Positions 35,227 through 45,067 are shown, numbered from the stretch's first letter. The stretch: 64,000 nt of DNA from Deltaproteobacteria bacterium (GCA_021780695.1 JAJXYD010000027.1:1-64000); one strand, 5' to 3'. The notes: generated from the letters alone by a model not told the origin. Numbers and translations are program-made.

Positions 35227-35733
35227 ATGATGATTCGCACAATCGGAGTGGACCCCGGGTCACGCTACACCGGATTCGGAATCGTTGAGGGCGACGGCTT
35301 CCATCTGAAGCACGTCCATCATGGAACAGTGAAGCTTGCGCCCTCACGTCCGCTTCATGAACGCCTCAATATCATCTTCGAGCAGATAAAGGTCCATATA
35401 GGCAGCTACGAGCCCGCATTCATGGCTGTAGAAGAGGTGTTTTTCGCAAAAAACGTACGAAGCGCCCTCAGTCTCGGGCAAGCGCGCGGGGCGGCCATAC
35501 TGGCCGGAACCAGCTCGGGGCTCTCTATTCACGAGTACAGCGCTCTCAGTATAAAGCAGTCGGTTGCGGGGTACGGCAGGGCTCCCAAGGAACAGGTTGC
35601 GGCCATGGTCCAAAGGCTTTTGGGAATCGACCCGATTGGGGAGCCCGATGCCGCCGATGCCCTTGCCGTTGCGGTTTGCCATATAAGCACCTGGTCGTCC
35701 AACCTCAGGTGGAAAGCTCCGGAAAAGCGATGA
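35227..35733 (+). CDS. ruvC: Holliday junction endonuclease RuvC
   Basis: A 168-residue RNase H-fold resolvase that cuts Holliday junctions. The catalytic acidic residues are visible: Asp in IGVDPGSRYTGFG, Glu in MAVEEVFFAKN, and the Asp pair in GEPDAADALAVAVCH. It begins immediately after the yebC stop and overlaps ruvA by ATGA, so the three are translationally coupled. Confidence 0.97.
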   Translation: MMIRTIGVDPGSRYTGFGIVEGDGFHLKHVHHGTVKLAPSRPLHERLNIIFEQIKVHIGSYEPAFMAVEEVFFAKNVRSALSLGQARGAAILAGTSSGLSIHEYSALSIKQSVAGYGRAPKEQVAAMVQRLLGIDPIGEPDAADALAVAVCHISTWSSNLRWKAPEKR

Positions 35734-36329
35734 TAGGTTTTCTCGAGGGCAAATTGCGGGCCAAAAGTCCCGACTATGTCATAGTCGATGTAAACGGCGT
35801 GGGCTATCATGTTCAGGTTCCTCTCAGCTCCTTTTACGACCTGCCCGATCTTGGCAAACCCGTTATGCTAAACATCCACACCCATGTTAGAGAGGACGCC
35901 ATTTCGCTCTTCGGTTTTCGCACGATCGCGGAAAAAGAGACGTTTTTGCTGCTGACCGGGGTAAACGGAGTCGGGCCAAGGCTGGCGATGGGCATTCTTT
36001 CCGGGATAAGCCCCGAAGAGTTCAGGGAAGCCGTTATACGCCAGGATCACCTGCGGCTTAAAAACATACCGGGGGTTGGTAAAAAAATTGCCGACAGGAT
36101 CGTTTTGGAACTGCGCGACAAGATCGCGGGCAAGAACAGGGAAAAAGCCGGCCCTGCCCAGCCCTTTACAGAACCGGGCAATACCTTTCCGGATGCTTTT
36201 TCCGCGCTCGTAAACCTTGGCTATCGGCCGGCCGAAGCCGAAAAGGCGCTAAAACAGGCAAGGCAGGGCCTAGGTGAAGACCCGTCGCTGGAAGAACTGC
36301 TAAGGCAAGCGCTAAAGGCGCTGGTATGA
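35730..36329 (+). CDS. ruvA: Holliday junction DNA helicase subunit RuvA
   Basis: A 199-residue RuvA, the junction-binding tetramer that loads RuvB. The start MIGFLEGKL at 35730 overlaps the ruvC stop; the frame is open further upstream only as an overlap. An OB-fold domain fills residues 1-65, helix-hairpin-helix motifs lie at about 70-135 (LLTGVNGVGPRLAMGIL and IPGVGKKIADRI), and a C-terminal domain III that contacts RuvB covers about 150-199. Confidence 0.97.
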   Translation: MIGFLEGKLRAKSPDYVIVDVNGVGYHVQVPLSSFYDLPDLGKPVMLNIHTHVREDAISLFGFRTIAEKETFLLLTGVNGVGPRLAMGILSGISPEEFREAVIRQDHLRLKNIPGVGKKIADRIVLELRDKIAGKNREKAGPAQPFTEPGNTFPDAFSALVNLGYRPAEAEKALKQARQGLGEDPSLEELLRQALKALV

Positions 36330-36363
36330 AAAAATGACGGTGAGCGGGTAAACAGGTGAGTGA

Positions 36364-37407
36364 GTGAACAGGGAAGATTGCGAGCAAATGTCGGAGCGCG
36401 TGATCACGGCGCAGAAAAAAGAGGAAGACATACCTCTTGAGGGAAGTCTTCGTCCCCGCAGCCTTTCGGACTACATCGGCCAGGAGAAGGTAAAGGAAAA
36501 CCTCTCGATTTTCATCGCGGCGGCAAAGGGGCGCTCGGAGCCGTTGGACCATGTGCTCTTCCACGGCTTTCCGGGTCTTGGGAAGACTTCGCTTGCCGCT
36601 GTCATCAGCTTCGAGCTGGGAGTCAGCCTCAGAAGCACTTCGGGGCCCGTGATAGAACGACCGGGAGATCTTGCCGCAATCCTTACAAACCTTGAAGGCG
36701 GCGATGTCCTGTTTATAGACGAAATTCACCGTCTAAACCATGTGGTTGAGGAAATCCTCTACCCTGCCATGGAAGACTTCAAGCTGGATATCATCATTGG
36801 GCAGGGCCCTTCGGCGCGCACGGTAAAACTCGACCTACCCCCGTTTACCCTTATAGGGGCCACCACCCGGGCAGGCCTTCTTTCCCCTCCCCTTCGGGAC
36901 CGCTTCGGCGTGTCGCTAAGACTTGAGTTTTACAGTCCCTCGGAGTTAAAGCGCATCATAACCCGTTCGGCCAAGATCCTCGGGATAGCCGTCGATGAGG
37001 AAGGCGCCCTCGAGATCGCGCGCAGATCGCGGGGGACGCCAAGAATTGCCAACCGGCTTCTGCGCAGGGTCCGCGACTATGCACAGGTCCGCGCCGACGG
37101 CAACATATCCGCAGAGGTCGCCGATGCGGCCCTTAAAATGTTGGACGTTGACAAAAAGGGCTTCGACGCAATGGACCGCAAGATCCTCGGGGCGATTATC
37201 CACAAATACGACGGCGGCCCGGTCGGCATCGAAACCCTGGCCGCATCGGTTTCGGAAGAAAGAGACACCCTCGAAGACGTCTACGAACCCTATCTTATCC
37301 AGGAAGGCTATATCACCAAAACTCCCCGAGGCCGCCTGGCCACCCGCCTTGCCTACGAACATCTCGGAGCGGTTTATAAAACAGGCAGCCGCCAGCTAAG
37401 GTTTTAG
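36364..37407 (+). CDS. ruvB: Holliday junction branch migration ATPase RuvB
   Basis: A 347-residue AAA+ motor that drives branch migration with RuvA. Walker A is [11 protein letters not shown], Walker B is [10 protein letters not shown], sensor 1 is [20 protein letters not shown], and the arginine sensor 2 segment is [18 protein letters not shown]-terminal winged helix follows. GTG at 36364 or ATG at 36388 (MSERVITAQ) may be the start; the latter gives the more usual N-terminus. It ends the rlmE-yebC-ruvCAB run, 34 bp after ruvA. Confidence 0.97.
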   Translation: MNREDCEQMSERVITAQKKEEDIPLEGSLRPRSLSDYIGQEKVKENLSIFIAAAKGRSEPLDHVLFHGFPGLGKTSLAAVISFELGVSLRSTSGPVIERPGDLAAILTNLEGGDVLFIDEIHRLNHVVEEILYPAMEDFKLDIIIGQGPSARTVKLDLPPFTLIGATTRAGLLSPPLRDRFGVSLRLEFYSPSELKRIITRSAKILGIAVDEEGALEIARRSRGTPRIANRLLRRVRDYAQVRADGNISAEVADAALKMLDVDKKGFDAMDRKILGAIIHKYDGGPVGIETLAASVSEERDTLEDVYEPYLIQEGYITKTPRGRLATRLAYEHLGAVYKTGSRQLRF

Positions 37408-37840
37408 TCTTACCAATCAGGGGCGACACGCCGCAAGGTGAAACATTTAGATTTCGCCCGACTGTCCGCCAAATAGTACACCATGGCATTAAAAATGCCG
37501 GTTAAGGGCTCGATTTTTAAGAACCCTTCTTCCACCAGTCCTTATCCGTTTGATTTTACATCTATATTTCTATTAGACACTATCCGGCACGCACATTGCT
37601 AATAGTGGAGGCAGTGGGCCGGCTTTCCTTAAAGGAAAACCGACTTACCTCCCAAAGTGGCCCTTTCGCGGCCAAAAAATTCGAGGGTTGCGTCCCCCCG
37701 CGGCCCTCGAATCACATCCACCCATGCCATGAGCCTTGCCTTCGCGCCTCCACCGGACCGCATTTCCCCCGGCCATTGCCGGTAGCTCCCCGTGCGCCCC
37801 CACAAACACCCGGCCCGCTTTACCGGTTTATAAAAAATCA
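37408..37840. other. Convergent intergenic region
   Basis: 433 bp between ruvB and the convergent zinc-finger/BON gene. No gene is seen. Short hairpins such as GGCATTAAAAATGCC near 37484 and GGCTTTCC-TTAA-GGAAAACC near 37620 may help transcription end from either side, but none has a clean U-tract. Confidence 0.4.
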
Positions 37841-38563
37841 TTATGCGCCGTAAGCCTCCTCAGACATCTCCCGGTCGTAGAAAAGCTCCCCGGATTCATC
37901 CTCTTCCCGGTCCCCCTGGGAGATCTCATCGGATTCCTCACCCGGCTCATTTATATCGATTCGGTCGACAACAGACAAAAATCCCAGCGAATCGGCAATA
38001 AAGTCCAGCACGAGCTTGTGCTCGCCCTCGCTTTCCAGTCTGCCCTCGAGCATAACGACTCCTTTTTTGACCGAGATCTTGAGTTCCTCGGTCTCGATTC
38101 CATCGTCGTTTTGCAGATGTTCATAGATCAGGTTACTCAATTGACGGTTGTTGAGATCTCTATACTCCGAGGGAATTGCAGCCGGTATTTCAGGCTCGGG
38201 ATTTTCCGGCAAGGCTGCACGCCTCTTTTCCAAATCGCGGGCACACTCCACGCAAAGGCGTGCCCAGGGAATCGCCTCGAGTCTCTTGGGTGCAATGTCG
38301 TCGCCACAGGACTCGCAGACCCCGTAATCGCCAACCGACATTTTGATAAGCGCCAGATCGATTTGTTCGATTTCGGCTTTCCGATTCTCGTCGAGTTGGT
38401 CGTAAGGGCTTACAATGCTTGCCTTCTGGGCTTCCTCTTCCAGTTCAATGGCCGGTTCCTCCAATTCCCGCCATGCGGCGGCAAGCCTTTGGACCCTTTC
38501 CAAAATGTTGTTGCGCCTGTCAACCAAGATATTCTTAAGGAAAAGCACTTCTTCCTTGCTCAT
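37841..38563 (-). CDS. DksA/TraR zinc-finger protein fused to a BON domain
   Basis: A 240-residue two-domain protein. The start at 38563 follows a clear GGAGG. Residues ~1-110 resemble DksA/TraR: a long helical hairpin (LFLKNILVDRRNNILERVQR) and a four-cysteine zinc finger, CESCGDDI then LCVECA, 19 residues apart. After a proline-rich linker (PENPEPEIPAAIPSE), residues ~135-205 form a BON domain (LNNRQLSNLIYEHL, KISVKKGVVMLEGRLES, SVVDRIDI), followed by an acidic tail. DksA-type proteins bind the RNA polymerase secondary channel; BON domains bind lipid or ligands and are usually exported. There is no signal peptide, so this one is cytoplasmic. The acidic DxxDxA finger tip of true DksA is not evident. 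Confidence 0.8.
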   Translation of the reverse strand: MSKEEVLFLKNILVDRRNNILERVQRLAAAWRELEEPAIELEEEAQKASIVSPYDQLDENRKAEIEQIDLALIKMSVGDYGVCESCGDDIAPKRLEAIPWARLCVECARDLEKRRAALPENPEPEIPAAIPSEYRDLNNRQLSNLIYEHLQNDDGIETEELKISVKKGVVMLEGRLESEGEHKLVLDFIADSLGFLSVVDRIDINEPGEESDEISQGDREEDESGELFYDREMSEEAYGA

Positions 38564-38867
38564 TTTAAAATCCTCCTTAACACGGCACCAAACTGTGACC
38601 GCACAGCTAGAGATAACAGGAGAAATATAAGAATTATTTCCGGTTGCGCCACAACAATTTGATATAACAGTATTCTTGTCTTCTATCCCTGAGGCTCCCT
38701 TTGAGCTTTCGGTCTTTTTTTCTTTTCCTTGCAAACGGTTTCAACTTGACGTATCTATCTCAGCCGAGGGGAATAAAGGCCCGCATTTTATCCGGATTAT
38801 CCCCATGCGGGTTTTAAAAGACGCCCGCTCAAATTTTGAAATTGGAGCAACAGGGAAGGAATGTATT

Positions 38868-39536
38868 ATGAGTTGTTTTGGAACACTGCCGAGGGCCATG
38901 GGCCGTTATATTTTTCTTGCCGCACTTTTGTGTATGGGGCTAGCCGCCTGTTCGCTGGTCCAAACGGCCTGTCCGCCTCCAGCCGTAACGAAGGTCACGC
39001 CGCCGCCCCCGCCGCTTCCCCAAAACAAGGAACCTTACACGACAGTTGACTTCCATATGCCGCTGTCGCAGATTACCAATCCCGTCATTTATGTATTCAA
39101 ATCCAAGCGCAGGGTTTATCTTCTTCAAGGCAAAACGCTCGTACGCGAATATCCTTGCGCACTTGGCCCCCATCCAAAAGGCGACAAATATTTCCGGGGC
39201 GACGGAAGAACGCCCGAGGGGAAATTTCAAATTTGCTACAAAAACCCTTGCAGCAGTTATCATAAATCGATGGCAATAAGCTATCCGACGATAAAGGACG
39301 CCAAGAACGCTTTGAAGCGCGGGATTATAACCCCCAATCAGTACTGCTCGATAAAAAACGCAGACGACGCCGACAGACTCCCCCCGTCCAACACGTCTCT
39401 TGGGGGACAGGTTTTTATCCACGGCGGCGGGTGCCATCCGGACTGGACACTGGGATGCGTAGCCATAGACAATGCCGACATAGACGAATTATACAAGATT
39501 GCGCAGGTAGGCACGCCGGTCTATATAATGCCCTAA
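38868..39536 (+). CDS. L,D-transpeptidase (YkuD) lipoprotein
   Basis: A 222-residue exported lipoprotein with an L,D-transpeptidase catalytic domain, which would form 3-3 peptidoglycan crosslinks or attach proteins to peptidoglycan. GGAAGGA lies 7 nt before the ATG at 38868. The signal ends in a lipobox (MGLAACS, Cys about residue 25), then a proline-rich linker (PPPPPLPQ). The YkuD domain starts at VIYVFKSKRRVYLLQGKTL and its active site is HGGGCHPDWTLGCVAI, with the conserved His and the catalytic Cys. It is divergent from the zinc-finger/BON gene with about 300 bp between starts. Confidence 0.88.
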   Translation: MSCFGTLPRAMGRYIFLAALLCMGLAACSLVQTACPPPAVTKVTPPPPPLPQNKEPYTTVDFHMPLSQITNPVIYVFKSKRRVYLLQGKTLVREYPCALGPHPKGDKYFRGDGRTPEGKFQICYKNPCSSYHKSMAISYPTIKDAKNALKRGIITPNQYCSIKNADDADRLPPSNTSLGGQVFIHGGGCHPDWTLGCVAIDNADIDELYKIAQVGTPVYIMP

Positions 39537-39646
39537 AAAAGGGCTAAAGCACCCACTGAGAGCAGCCACGGCGATACAGCCCCCTTGGACCTGTTGCGCG
39601 AAGTGATTAAATGACTATCGTTTCAACAGGAAGGAGGGAAACTCCC

Positions 39647-39841
39647 ATGAAAAAGCTAATTGGAACAAGTCTTTTTTTGGCTTTTTTGCTCCTTACGGGC
39701 TTTGCGGATGCTTCCACCTGTAAATGCCCGCGCTATTGCGCTTTCACCACCACCGAGCAGAGAGTTTTTGCCAATCCGCACTCCGGATGGGTGGTTATGC
39801 CCGTTGAAAGTCAACCTATTTGCAATTCGCCCAGAGGTTAG
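39647..39841 (+). CDS. Small secreted Cys-containing protein
   Basis: A 64-residue precursor: MKKLIGTSLFLAFLLLTGFADA is a signal peptide, leaving a ~42-residue mature peptide with four cysteines (CKCPRYC and PICNS). GGAAGGAGGG lies upstream of the ATG at good distance, and a strong terminator follows at 39849. The mature sequence is not recognised. Such a small exported peptide with its own ribosome-binding site and terminator is likely expressed; the function could be structural, metal-binding or signalling. Confidence 0.65.
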   Translation: MKKLIGTSLFLAFLLLTGFADASTCKCPRYCAFTTTEQRVFANPHSGWVVMPVESQPICNSPRG

Positions 39842-39848
39842 GGTCCTT

Positions 39849-39889
39849 TGAGGCGAGGTCATCGCAAGTGAGCTCGCCTCATTTTATTT
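39849..39889 (+). terminator. Rho-independent terminator
   Basis: GAGGCGAG at 39850-39857 pairs with CTCGCCTC at 39873-39880 and is followed by ATTTTATTT. It lies 8 bp after the small secreted protein gene. Confidence 0.8.
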
Positions 39890-40099
39890 GCTCTCATCTC
39901 AACCGGCCGGCGATATCTTTCAATCCACGCCTATATCAATACAAACTGGTGTTTAAACCATTTCCTTTAGCGCACTTGGACTACAATGCCAAGCGGTCGT
40001 AATAGCTTACATTAATTCTCACAATAGAATATGTATTGATTCCGGGTGGAGTTTGGATTAGGAAATAGCGGTTCGCCATAGATGCTGCTGGAGTGGAAA

Positions 40100-41257
40100 A
40101 TGAGTGAAAAGAATCCCGGGAAAGAAAACAAGGGGGCCTCACGCGTCCAAATCCGCAATGGGATCGCGGCGCTCGCGGCCCTGATAATCCTGATGCTTTG
40201 GCTATCCGGGGCTTTTGTAAGGAAGGTGGGTCCCGAATCGGCGAGCACTAAAACGGCCCTGGGGCAGCCTAAGCCCAAGCAGACGATCTTCAGGGCCGAG
40301 AACAAGACTTTTCCTCTCTTCATCGGGCAGGTCGGAACCATCCGCTCCAGGAGCGAAGCGCAGGTTTCCAGCCACATCATGGCCCAGATCACCGATATTC
40401 GAGTTCAACCCGGCCAGTGGGTCCAGGGACCGGAGGACGGCCAAACGCCCACCGTACTGGCAACGCTTGACAACCGGGCGATTCTGGCAAAGCTCGGGCA
40501 GGCCGAGTCGCAGGTCTCAGCCCTTGGGGATGCGATCGGCGGAGCCAGAGCGAACCTGGAAAAAGCACAGGCGGACGCGGATCGCTACCAGAACCTTTTT
40601 AAAAACGGGGCAGCTACCGCTCAGCGCGCACAGTACGCCAGGGTCCAACGCGATGTAGCCGCAAAGGAGACAGCGCGGCTGGAGGCTCAGCAAAAACAGG
40701 CTGGGGAGGCCGTAAAGGAAGCCCGGGTAATGCTAAGTTACACGGTGGTAAAAGCTCCCTTTTCCGGACGCGTTGTTAAAAAGCTTTTAGATGTTGGAGA
40801 CATGGCTTCGCCGGGGCAGCCCATTTTTTTTATCGACTCGCCCTCCCAGGCCGAAGCTCATGCGGTGGTTTCCGAATCTCTTCTGCCTTTTCTTAAGACA
40901 GGCCAGACGATCAAGGTAGGTATCGACGCTCTCAAGCGTACCGTGAAAGGGACAATAAGGGAAATCGTCCCTTCGGCCAATCCGTCCACCCGCACCGTTC
41001 TTATAAAAATCACCCTGCCCAGTTCCTCGGATCTGGTAAACGGGCTATTTGCAAGAATATATATTCCCTATGGCTCTTATACGGCCATCGTAATACCTGC
41101 CCGGGCGGTTAGGGAGGTTGGCGAGTTGTACCTGGTAGACACTGTTGATTCCAAGGGGCGCACCGCAAGGAGGTTCATCAGGCCGGGCCAGACAAGGGGT
41201 AAACTCGTCGAGGTCCTCTCGGGACTAAAAGCCGGCGAGGAGGTTTTAGTCCCGTGA
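40100..41257 (+). CDS. RND efflux periplasmic adaptor (MFP)
   Basis: A ~385-residue membrane fusion protein that links an inner-membrane RND pump to an outer-membrane channel. The start MSEKNPGKEN at 40100 is preferred, with an in-frame ATG at 40082 as alternative. A signal-anchor helix is at ~25-42 (AALAALIILMLWLSG). The lipoyl halves are QVGTIRSRSEAQVSSHIMAQITDI and VKAPFSGRVVKKLLDVGDMASPGQP; between them a coiled coil spans ~125-215, and beta-barrel and proximal domains follow. Its stop overlaps the pump gene start (GTGA), so they are coupled. No TolC-like channel is encoded here. Confidence 0.9.
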   Translation: MSEKNPGKENKGASRVQIRNGIAALAALIILMLWLSGAFVRKVGPESASTKTALGQPKPKQTIFRAENKTFPLFIGQVGTIRSRSEAQVSSHIMAQITDIRVQPGQWVQGPEDGQTPTVLATLDNRAILAKLGQAESQVSALGDAIGGARANLEKAQADADRYQNLFKNGAATAQRAQYARVQRDVAAKETARLEAQQKQAGEAVKEARVMLSYTVVKAPFSGRVVKKLLDVGDMASPGQPIFFIDSPSQAEAHAVVSESLLPFLKTGQTIKVGIDALKRTVKGTIREIVPSANPSTRTVLIKITLPSSSDLVNGLFARIYIPYGSYTAIVIPARAVREVGELYLVDTVDSKGRTARRFIRPGQTRGKLVEVLSGLKAGEEVLVP

Positions 41258-44200
41258 CCGAGGTCAAGCAACACAAAGGGATGACGCGGATAGTCACCAC
41301 GTTTCTACAGGGAAACCTTTCGGTGATCCTCATCCTGGTAAGTCTAATCGTGGGCGCGGTGGCCATCGCGGTTACGCCTCGGGAAGAAGACCCGCAGATC
41401 GTTGTTCCGATCGCGGACATAATGGTCACTATGCCGGGAGCCTCGGCCAGAGAGGTGGAACGCCAGGTTTCAACGCCTCTTGAAAAGCTTCTCTACCAGA
41501 TAGACGGCGTCGAGTACGTCTATTCCACGAGTTCCCCCTCTCAGGCGGTGGTAACGGTGCGATTCTACGTCGGAGAGGATTTGGAGCGCAGTTGGGTAAA
41601 GCTCTACAACAAGATCAATTCCAATCTCGATATTGTGCCGCCGGGAGTAACCGGATGGGCCGTAAAGCCGGTTGAAATAGACGATGTTCCCATCATTAAC
41701 CTCACCCTGTACAGCAAAATCTACAGCGACTACGTTCTCCATCGCCTTGCCGAGGAACTCGAAATCCGGCTGCAGGGGGTTAAAAACGCCGGAAAGACCT
41801 ATATAGTAGGCGGAAGGCGCCGGCAGGTGACAGTCCATCTATCCGCGCAGCGCATGGCTGGAAGAGGCATAGCAATGGACGCCGTCGAGCGGGCGATAAA
41901 AGGGGCAAACGGCTCCCTTCAGGCAGGCAGCCTCATTCAGGGCGACAATGTCATCGATTTTCACGCCGGCCGTTTTCTTATAACCGCAGACGAGGTAAAA
42001 AATCTCGTTGTGGGCGTCCAGAACATGAGTCCGGTTTTCCTAAAGGACGTGGCGAGGGTGGCCGACGGCCCTCAGGAACCGGACAACTATGTCAGGATTT
42101 CTTATGCCAAAAGGGCCTTCTCCTATATGGACCCGGCCGCGCATGGGGGCAAAAGGCCCGCCGATATCAAAACCGGTGTCGATTACCCGGCGGTAACCGT
42201 AGCCGTTGCCAAACGGAGGGGGACCAACGCCGTCTGGGTTGCCGAGGAGGTTAGAGCCGAAGCCAAGGCGTTCGCGCGCTCGGCGCTGCCAAAGGGTGTT
42301 TACATTCGGGTCACCAGGGACTACGGGCAAACGGCCGATTCAAAAGTTAACGATCTTATGGAAGACCTTCTGGTCGCCATCGTCATCGTAGTGCTCCTGC
42401 TATCCTACACGCTTGGCTGGAGGGAAGGCATCATCATTGCCCTGGCGGTTCCGGTCACCTTCAGCATTACCCTTATCATAAATCTTCTCTGTCATTACAC
42501 GATTAACCGGGTGACTCTGTTTGCCCTCATCCTCGCTCTGGGCCTTGTGGTCGACGACCCCATAGTGGACGTTGAAAACATTCATCGTCATTTCTCGATG
42601 AGAAACGAAAGTCCCTTCGACGCGATCGTAAGCGCGGTAAACGAAGTGCGACCGCCCATCATCCTTGCCACCCTGGCGGTTATAATCTCTTTTGTGCCGA
42701 TGTTTTTCATAACCGGAATGATGGGCCCCTATATGGCGCCCATGGCCCTTAACGTCCCGGTAGCAATGCTTTCAAGCCTACTGGTCGCCTTTACCATAAC
42801 GCCCTGGCTGTCTTTGCACATGCTCAAAGGAAGCTACGAACACCCCGTAGAAAAGCCCTACAACATGGAAGAGGACCGATTTTTCAAAATCTACAGCCGT
42901 GTTCTCAACCCCATGTTCAAAAGCTCCAGGCTTCGAAAGGGGCTCATCGGCCTGATCGCGGTCCTTATGGCCTTTGCCGTGCTTCTTGTGGTAACCGGCA
43001 GGGTCCCGCTCAAGATGCTCCCCTTCGACAACAAAAACGAGCTCGATATCGTTATCGACATGCCCGAAGGAACAACCCTTGAGACCACCCAGGCAACCGC
43101 GGGCGATATCAGCCGCTATTTGATAGGGCTTCCCGAGACAACCGACGTCACAAGCTATTCGGGCACGGCAAGCCCGATGGATTTTAACGGCCTGGTCCGC
43201 CACTATTATCTGAGGCAGGGCCCCCGGTACGCGGACGTGAGGGTAAACTTCATAGACAAAGAGTACAGAGAACAGCAAAGCCATGCCATAGCGCTTCGGA
43301 TAAGAAACGGACTTACGGCCATCGCCCGAAAAGACGGAGCGCGGATAGAAATAGTTGAAAACCCTCCGGGCCCACCCGTACTGGACACTCTGGTCGCTGA
43401 AGTCTACGGAGGCATAGGCCGGCCCTACGGCCAACTGGTCAACAAGGCAAAGATCGTCCGTTCCATAATGGAGAAGACTCACGGTGTGGTCGATATTGAC
43501 GATTTCATCGTGGCCCCTCAGAAAAAGGTCATTTTCAAGATAGACAGGCTGAAGGCGGCCTTGAGCGGCATCTCCGAACAGCAGATCGCGCAGGCTCTTC
43601 AAGGTTCGGTCCTGGGGGCCGATCCGAGCGCTCTCATGATCGACAACGAGGTCCGCCCCGTAAATATCGAGCTTCGCCTCCCAAGACAGGAGCGCGCTCT
43701 TAAGGCCCAACTCAGGCAAATCATGATCACAGGGGCAAGCGGGCAAAAGGTGTTTTTGTCCGACCTTGGAACTTTTGAAAATACGATTATCGATCAGCCC
43801 ATTTACCACAAGAACTTAAAGCCCGTGGTCTACGTCTTTGGCGATACCGCGGGGCTTCCTCCCCCAAACGCCGTTTTGGAGCTCGAAAACAAAATCGAAC
43901 ATGTCCAGGCTCTAAAAGACGTAAGCGTTCTCTGGTCGGGCGAAGGGGAGTGGCACGTCACGATCCATGTTTTCCGAGACCTGGGGATTGCCTTTGGAAT
44001 CGCGGTGCTCGGCATCTATATCCTGCTGCTCTACCAGACCCAGAGCTACCTTCTGCCGGCAATCCAGCTCATAGCCCTGCCCCTTTCGGTAATAGGGATT
44101 TTGCCCGGATTCTGGATATTAAACCTTTTAACCGCTCACCGGGTCGGAGGATGGGAAAACCCGGTCTTTTTCACTGCCACGGCGATGATTGGAATGATAG

Positions 44201-44514
44201 CGCTTTCGGGCATCGCTACAAGAAACGCCATTCTTCTCATCGAGTTTGTGGAGGAGCGCAAAAAGGAGGGAAAACCCCTGAAAAGATCTCTCATCGAAGC
44301 CGGGGCGCTCAGGACAAGGCCGATATTTCTCACCTCCCTTGCCGCAATGCTTGCCGCATGGCCCATAAGTCTTGACCCGGTCTTTTCCGGCCTTGCCTGG
44401 GCCTTGATATTCGGTATAGCGGTTTCCACCTTTTTTACCCTCATCGTAGTGCCGGTTGTCTATTTCATGGCCTACGGAGAGGTTGACTCCAAAGAGCAAA
44501 AGGACCAGCAGTAA
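41254..44514 (+). CDS. RND-family efflux permease (AcrB/HAE-like)
   Basis: A 1086-residue proton-driven RND pump with twelve membrane helices and two large periplasmic loops. It begins with a GTG overlapping the adaptor stop. The N-terminal helix is LSVILILVSLIVGAVAIAV, followed by the porter-domain motif MPGASAREVERQVSTPLE. The transmembrane-4 proton-relay region reads LALGLVVDDPIVDVENIHRH, with both key aspartates but Pro and Asp where AIVVVEN is usual. The second repeat includes IALSGIATRNAILLIEFV. The substrates may be hydrophobic compounds or metals; the sequence does not decide this. It is followed without a gap by a thioesterase gene, an unusual partner. Confidence 0.92.
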   Translation: MTEVKQHKGMTRIVTTFLQGNLSVILILVSLIVGAVAIAVTPREEDPQIVVPIADIMVTMPGASAREVERQVSTPLEKLLYQIDGVEYVYSTSSPSQAVVTVRFYVGEDLERSWVKLYNKINSNLDIVPPGVTGWAVKPVEIDDVPIINLTLYSKIYSDYVLHRLAEELEIRLQGVKNAGKTYIVGGRRRQVTVHLSAQRMAGRGIAMDAVERAIKGANGSLQAGSLIQGDNVIDFHAGRFLITADEVKNLVVGVQNMSPVFLKDVARVADGPQEPDNYVRISYAKRAFSYMDPAAHGGKRPADIKTGVDYPAVTVAVAKRRGTNAVWVAEEVRAEAKAFARSALPKGVYIRVTRDYGQTADSKVNDLMEDLLVAIVIVVLLLSYTLGWREGIIIALAVPVTFSITLIINLLCHYTINRVTLFALILALGLVVDDPIVDVENIHRHFSMRNESPFDAIVSAVNEVRPPIILATLAVIISFVPMFFITGMMGPYMAPMALNVPVAMLSSLLVAFTITPWLSLHMLKGSYEHPVEKPYNMEEDRFFKIYSRVLNPMFKSSRLRKGLIGLIAVLMAFAVLLVVTGRVPLKMLPFDNKNELDIVIDMPEGTTLETTQATAGDISRYLIGLPETTDVTSYSGTASPMDFNGLVRHYYLRQGPRYADVRVNFIDKEYREQQSHAIALRIRNGLTAIARKDGARIEIVENPPGPPVLDTLVAEVYGGIGRPYGQLVNKAKIVRSIMEKTHGVVDIDDFIVAPQKKVIFKIDRLKAALSGISEQQIAQALQGSVLGADPSALMIDNEVRPVNIELRLPRQERALKAQLRQIMITGASGQKVFLSDLGTFENTIIDQPIYHKNLKPVVYVFGDTAGLPPPNAVLELENKIEHVQALKDVSVLWSGEGEWHVTIHVFRDLGIAFGIAVLGIYILLLYQTQSYLLPAIQLIALPLSVIGILPGFWILNLLTAHRVGGWENPVFFTATAMIGMIALSGIATRNAILLIEFVEERKKEGKPLKRSLIEAGALRTRPIFLTSLAAMLAAWPISLDPVFSGLAWALIFGIAVSTFFTLIVVPVVYFMAYGEVDSKEQKDQQ

Positions 44515-44997
44515 ATGAACGACTCCGCATCTACCGGACCGCACCTGTTTTCGATGGACTCCTGGATCGGTCTGGCGCCTTTTGAAAAAATGTTAAACAT
44601 GGTTATAGAGAAAGCCGCCCAGGGGCATGCAAGGCTTAGAATGCCTTTTTTATTCGATTTTGCCCAGGGAGCGGGTCTTTTGCACGGGGGGGCACTGGTG
44701 AGCCTGGCCGACACCTCGGTTGCGATAGCGATAAAGACCTTGCTTCCGCCCCAATCTCATTTTGCGACCATATCCCTCGAATCGAAATTCCTTCTTCCGG
44801 TAAAAAAGGGCATTGTTACCGCCGATGCGTATATAGTTGAAAGAAACAGCAGAATATTTAAAGGGCTTGCGACTATCCGCGATGAAGAGAGTAAAGCCGT
44901 GATGGAGTTCAGCTCCGTTTTCAAGGTTGCAAGAAGCGTTGATATAACTACTATCGAAAACCTCCCGATTCCCAGCTCTAAAAACGACCCCCTATGA
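44515..44997 (+). CDS. PaaI-type hotdog thioesterase
   Basis: A 160-residue hotdog-fold acyl-CoA thioesterase. The family pattern is present: GLLHGGALVSLADTSVAIA (HGG-x-D-type active-site region with the acidic residue in LADT) and LESKFLLPVKKGIVTADAYI. It starts on the base after the RND permease stop and is followed by a terminator at 45004, so it is the last gene of the efflux operon. It may hydrolyse aryl- or acyl-CoA esters; the link to efflux suggests detoxification of fatty or aromatic acids (inference). Confidence 0.85.
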   Translation: MNDSASTGPHLFSMDSWIGLAPFEKMLNMVIEKAAQGHARLRMPFLFDFAQGAGLLHGGALVSLADTSVAIAIKTLLPPQSHFATISLESKFLLPVKKGIVTADAYIVERNSRIFKGLATIRDEESKAVMEFSSVFKVARSVDITTIENLPIPSSKNDPL

Positions 44998-45003
44998 GAT
45001 ATA

Positions 45004-45067
45004 GCCCGGGGTTTACGGCCGGCAGATAAATTTTACCCGGCTCTAACTGCCCGGGCATATTTTTTTG
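45004..45067 (+). terminator. Rho-independent terminator of the efflux operon
   Basis: GCCCGGG at 45004-45010 pairs with CCCGGGC at 45050-45056, with an inner GCCGG/CCGGC stem, and is followed by ATATTTTTTT. It lies 7 bp after the thioesterase stop. Confidence 0.75.
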
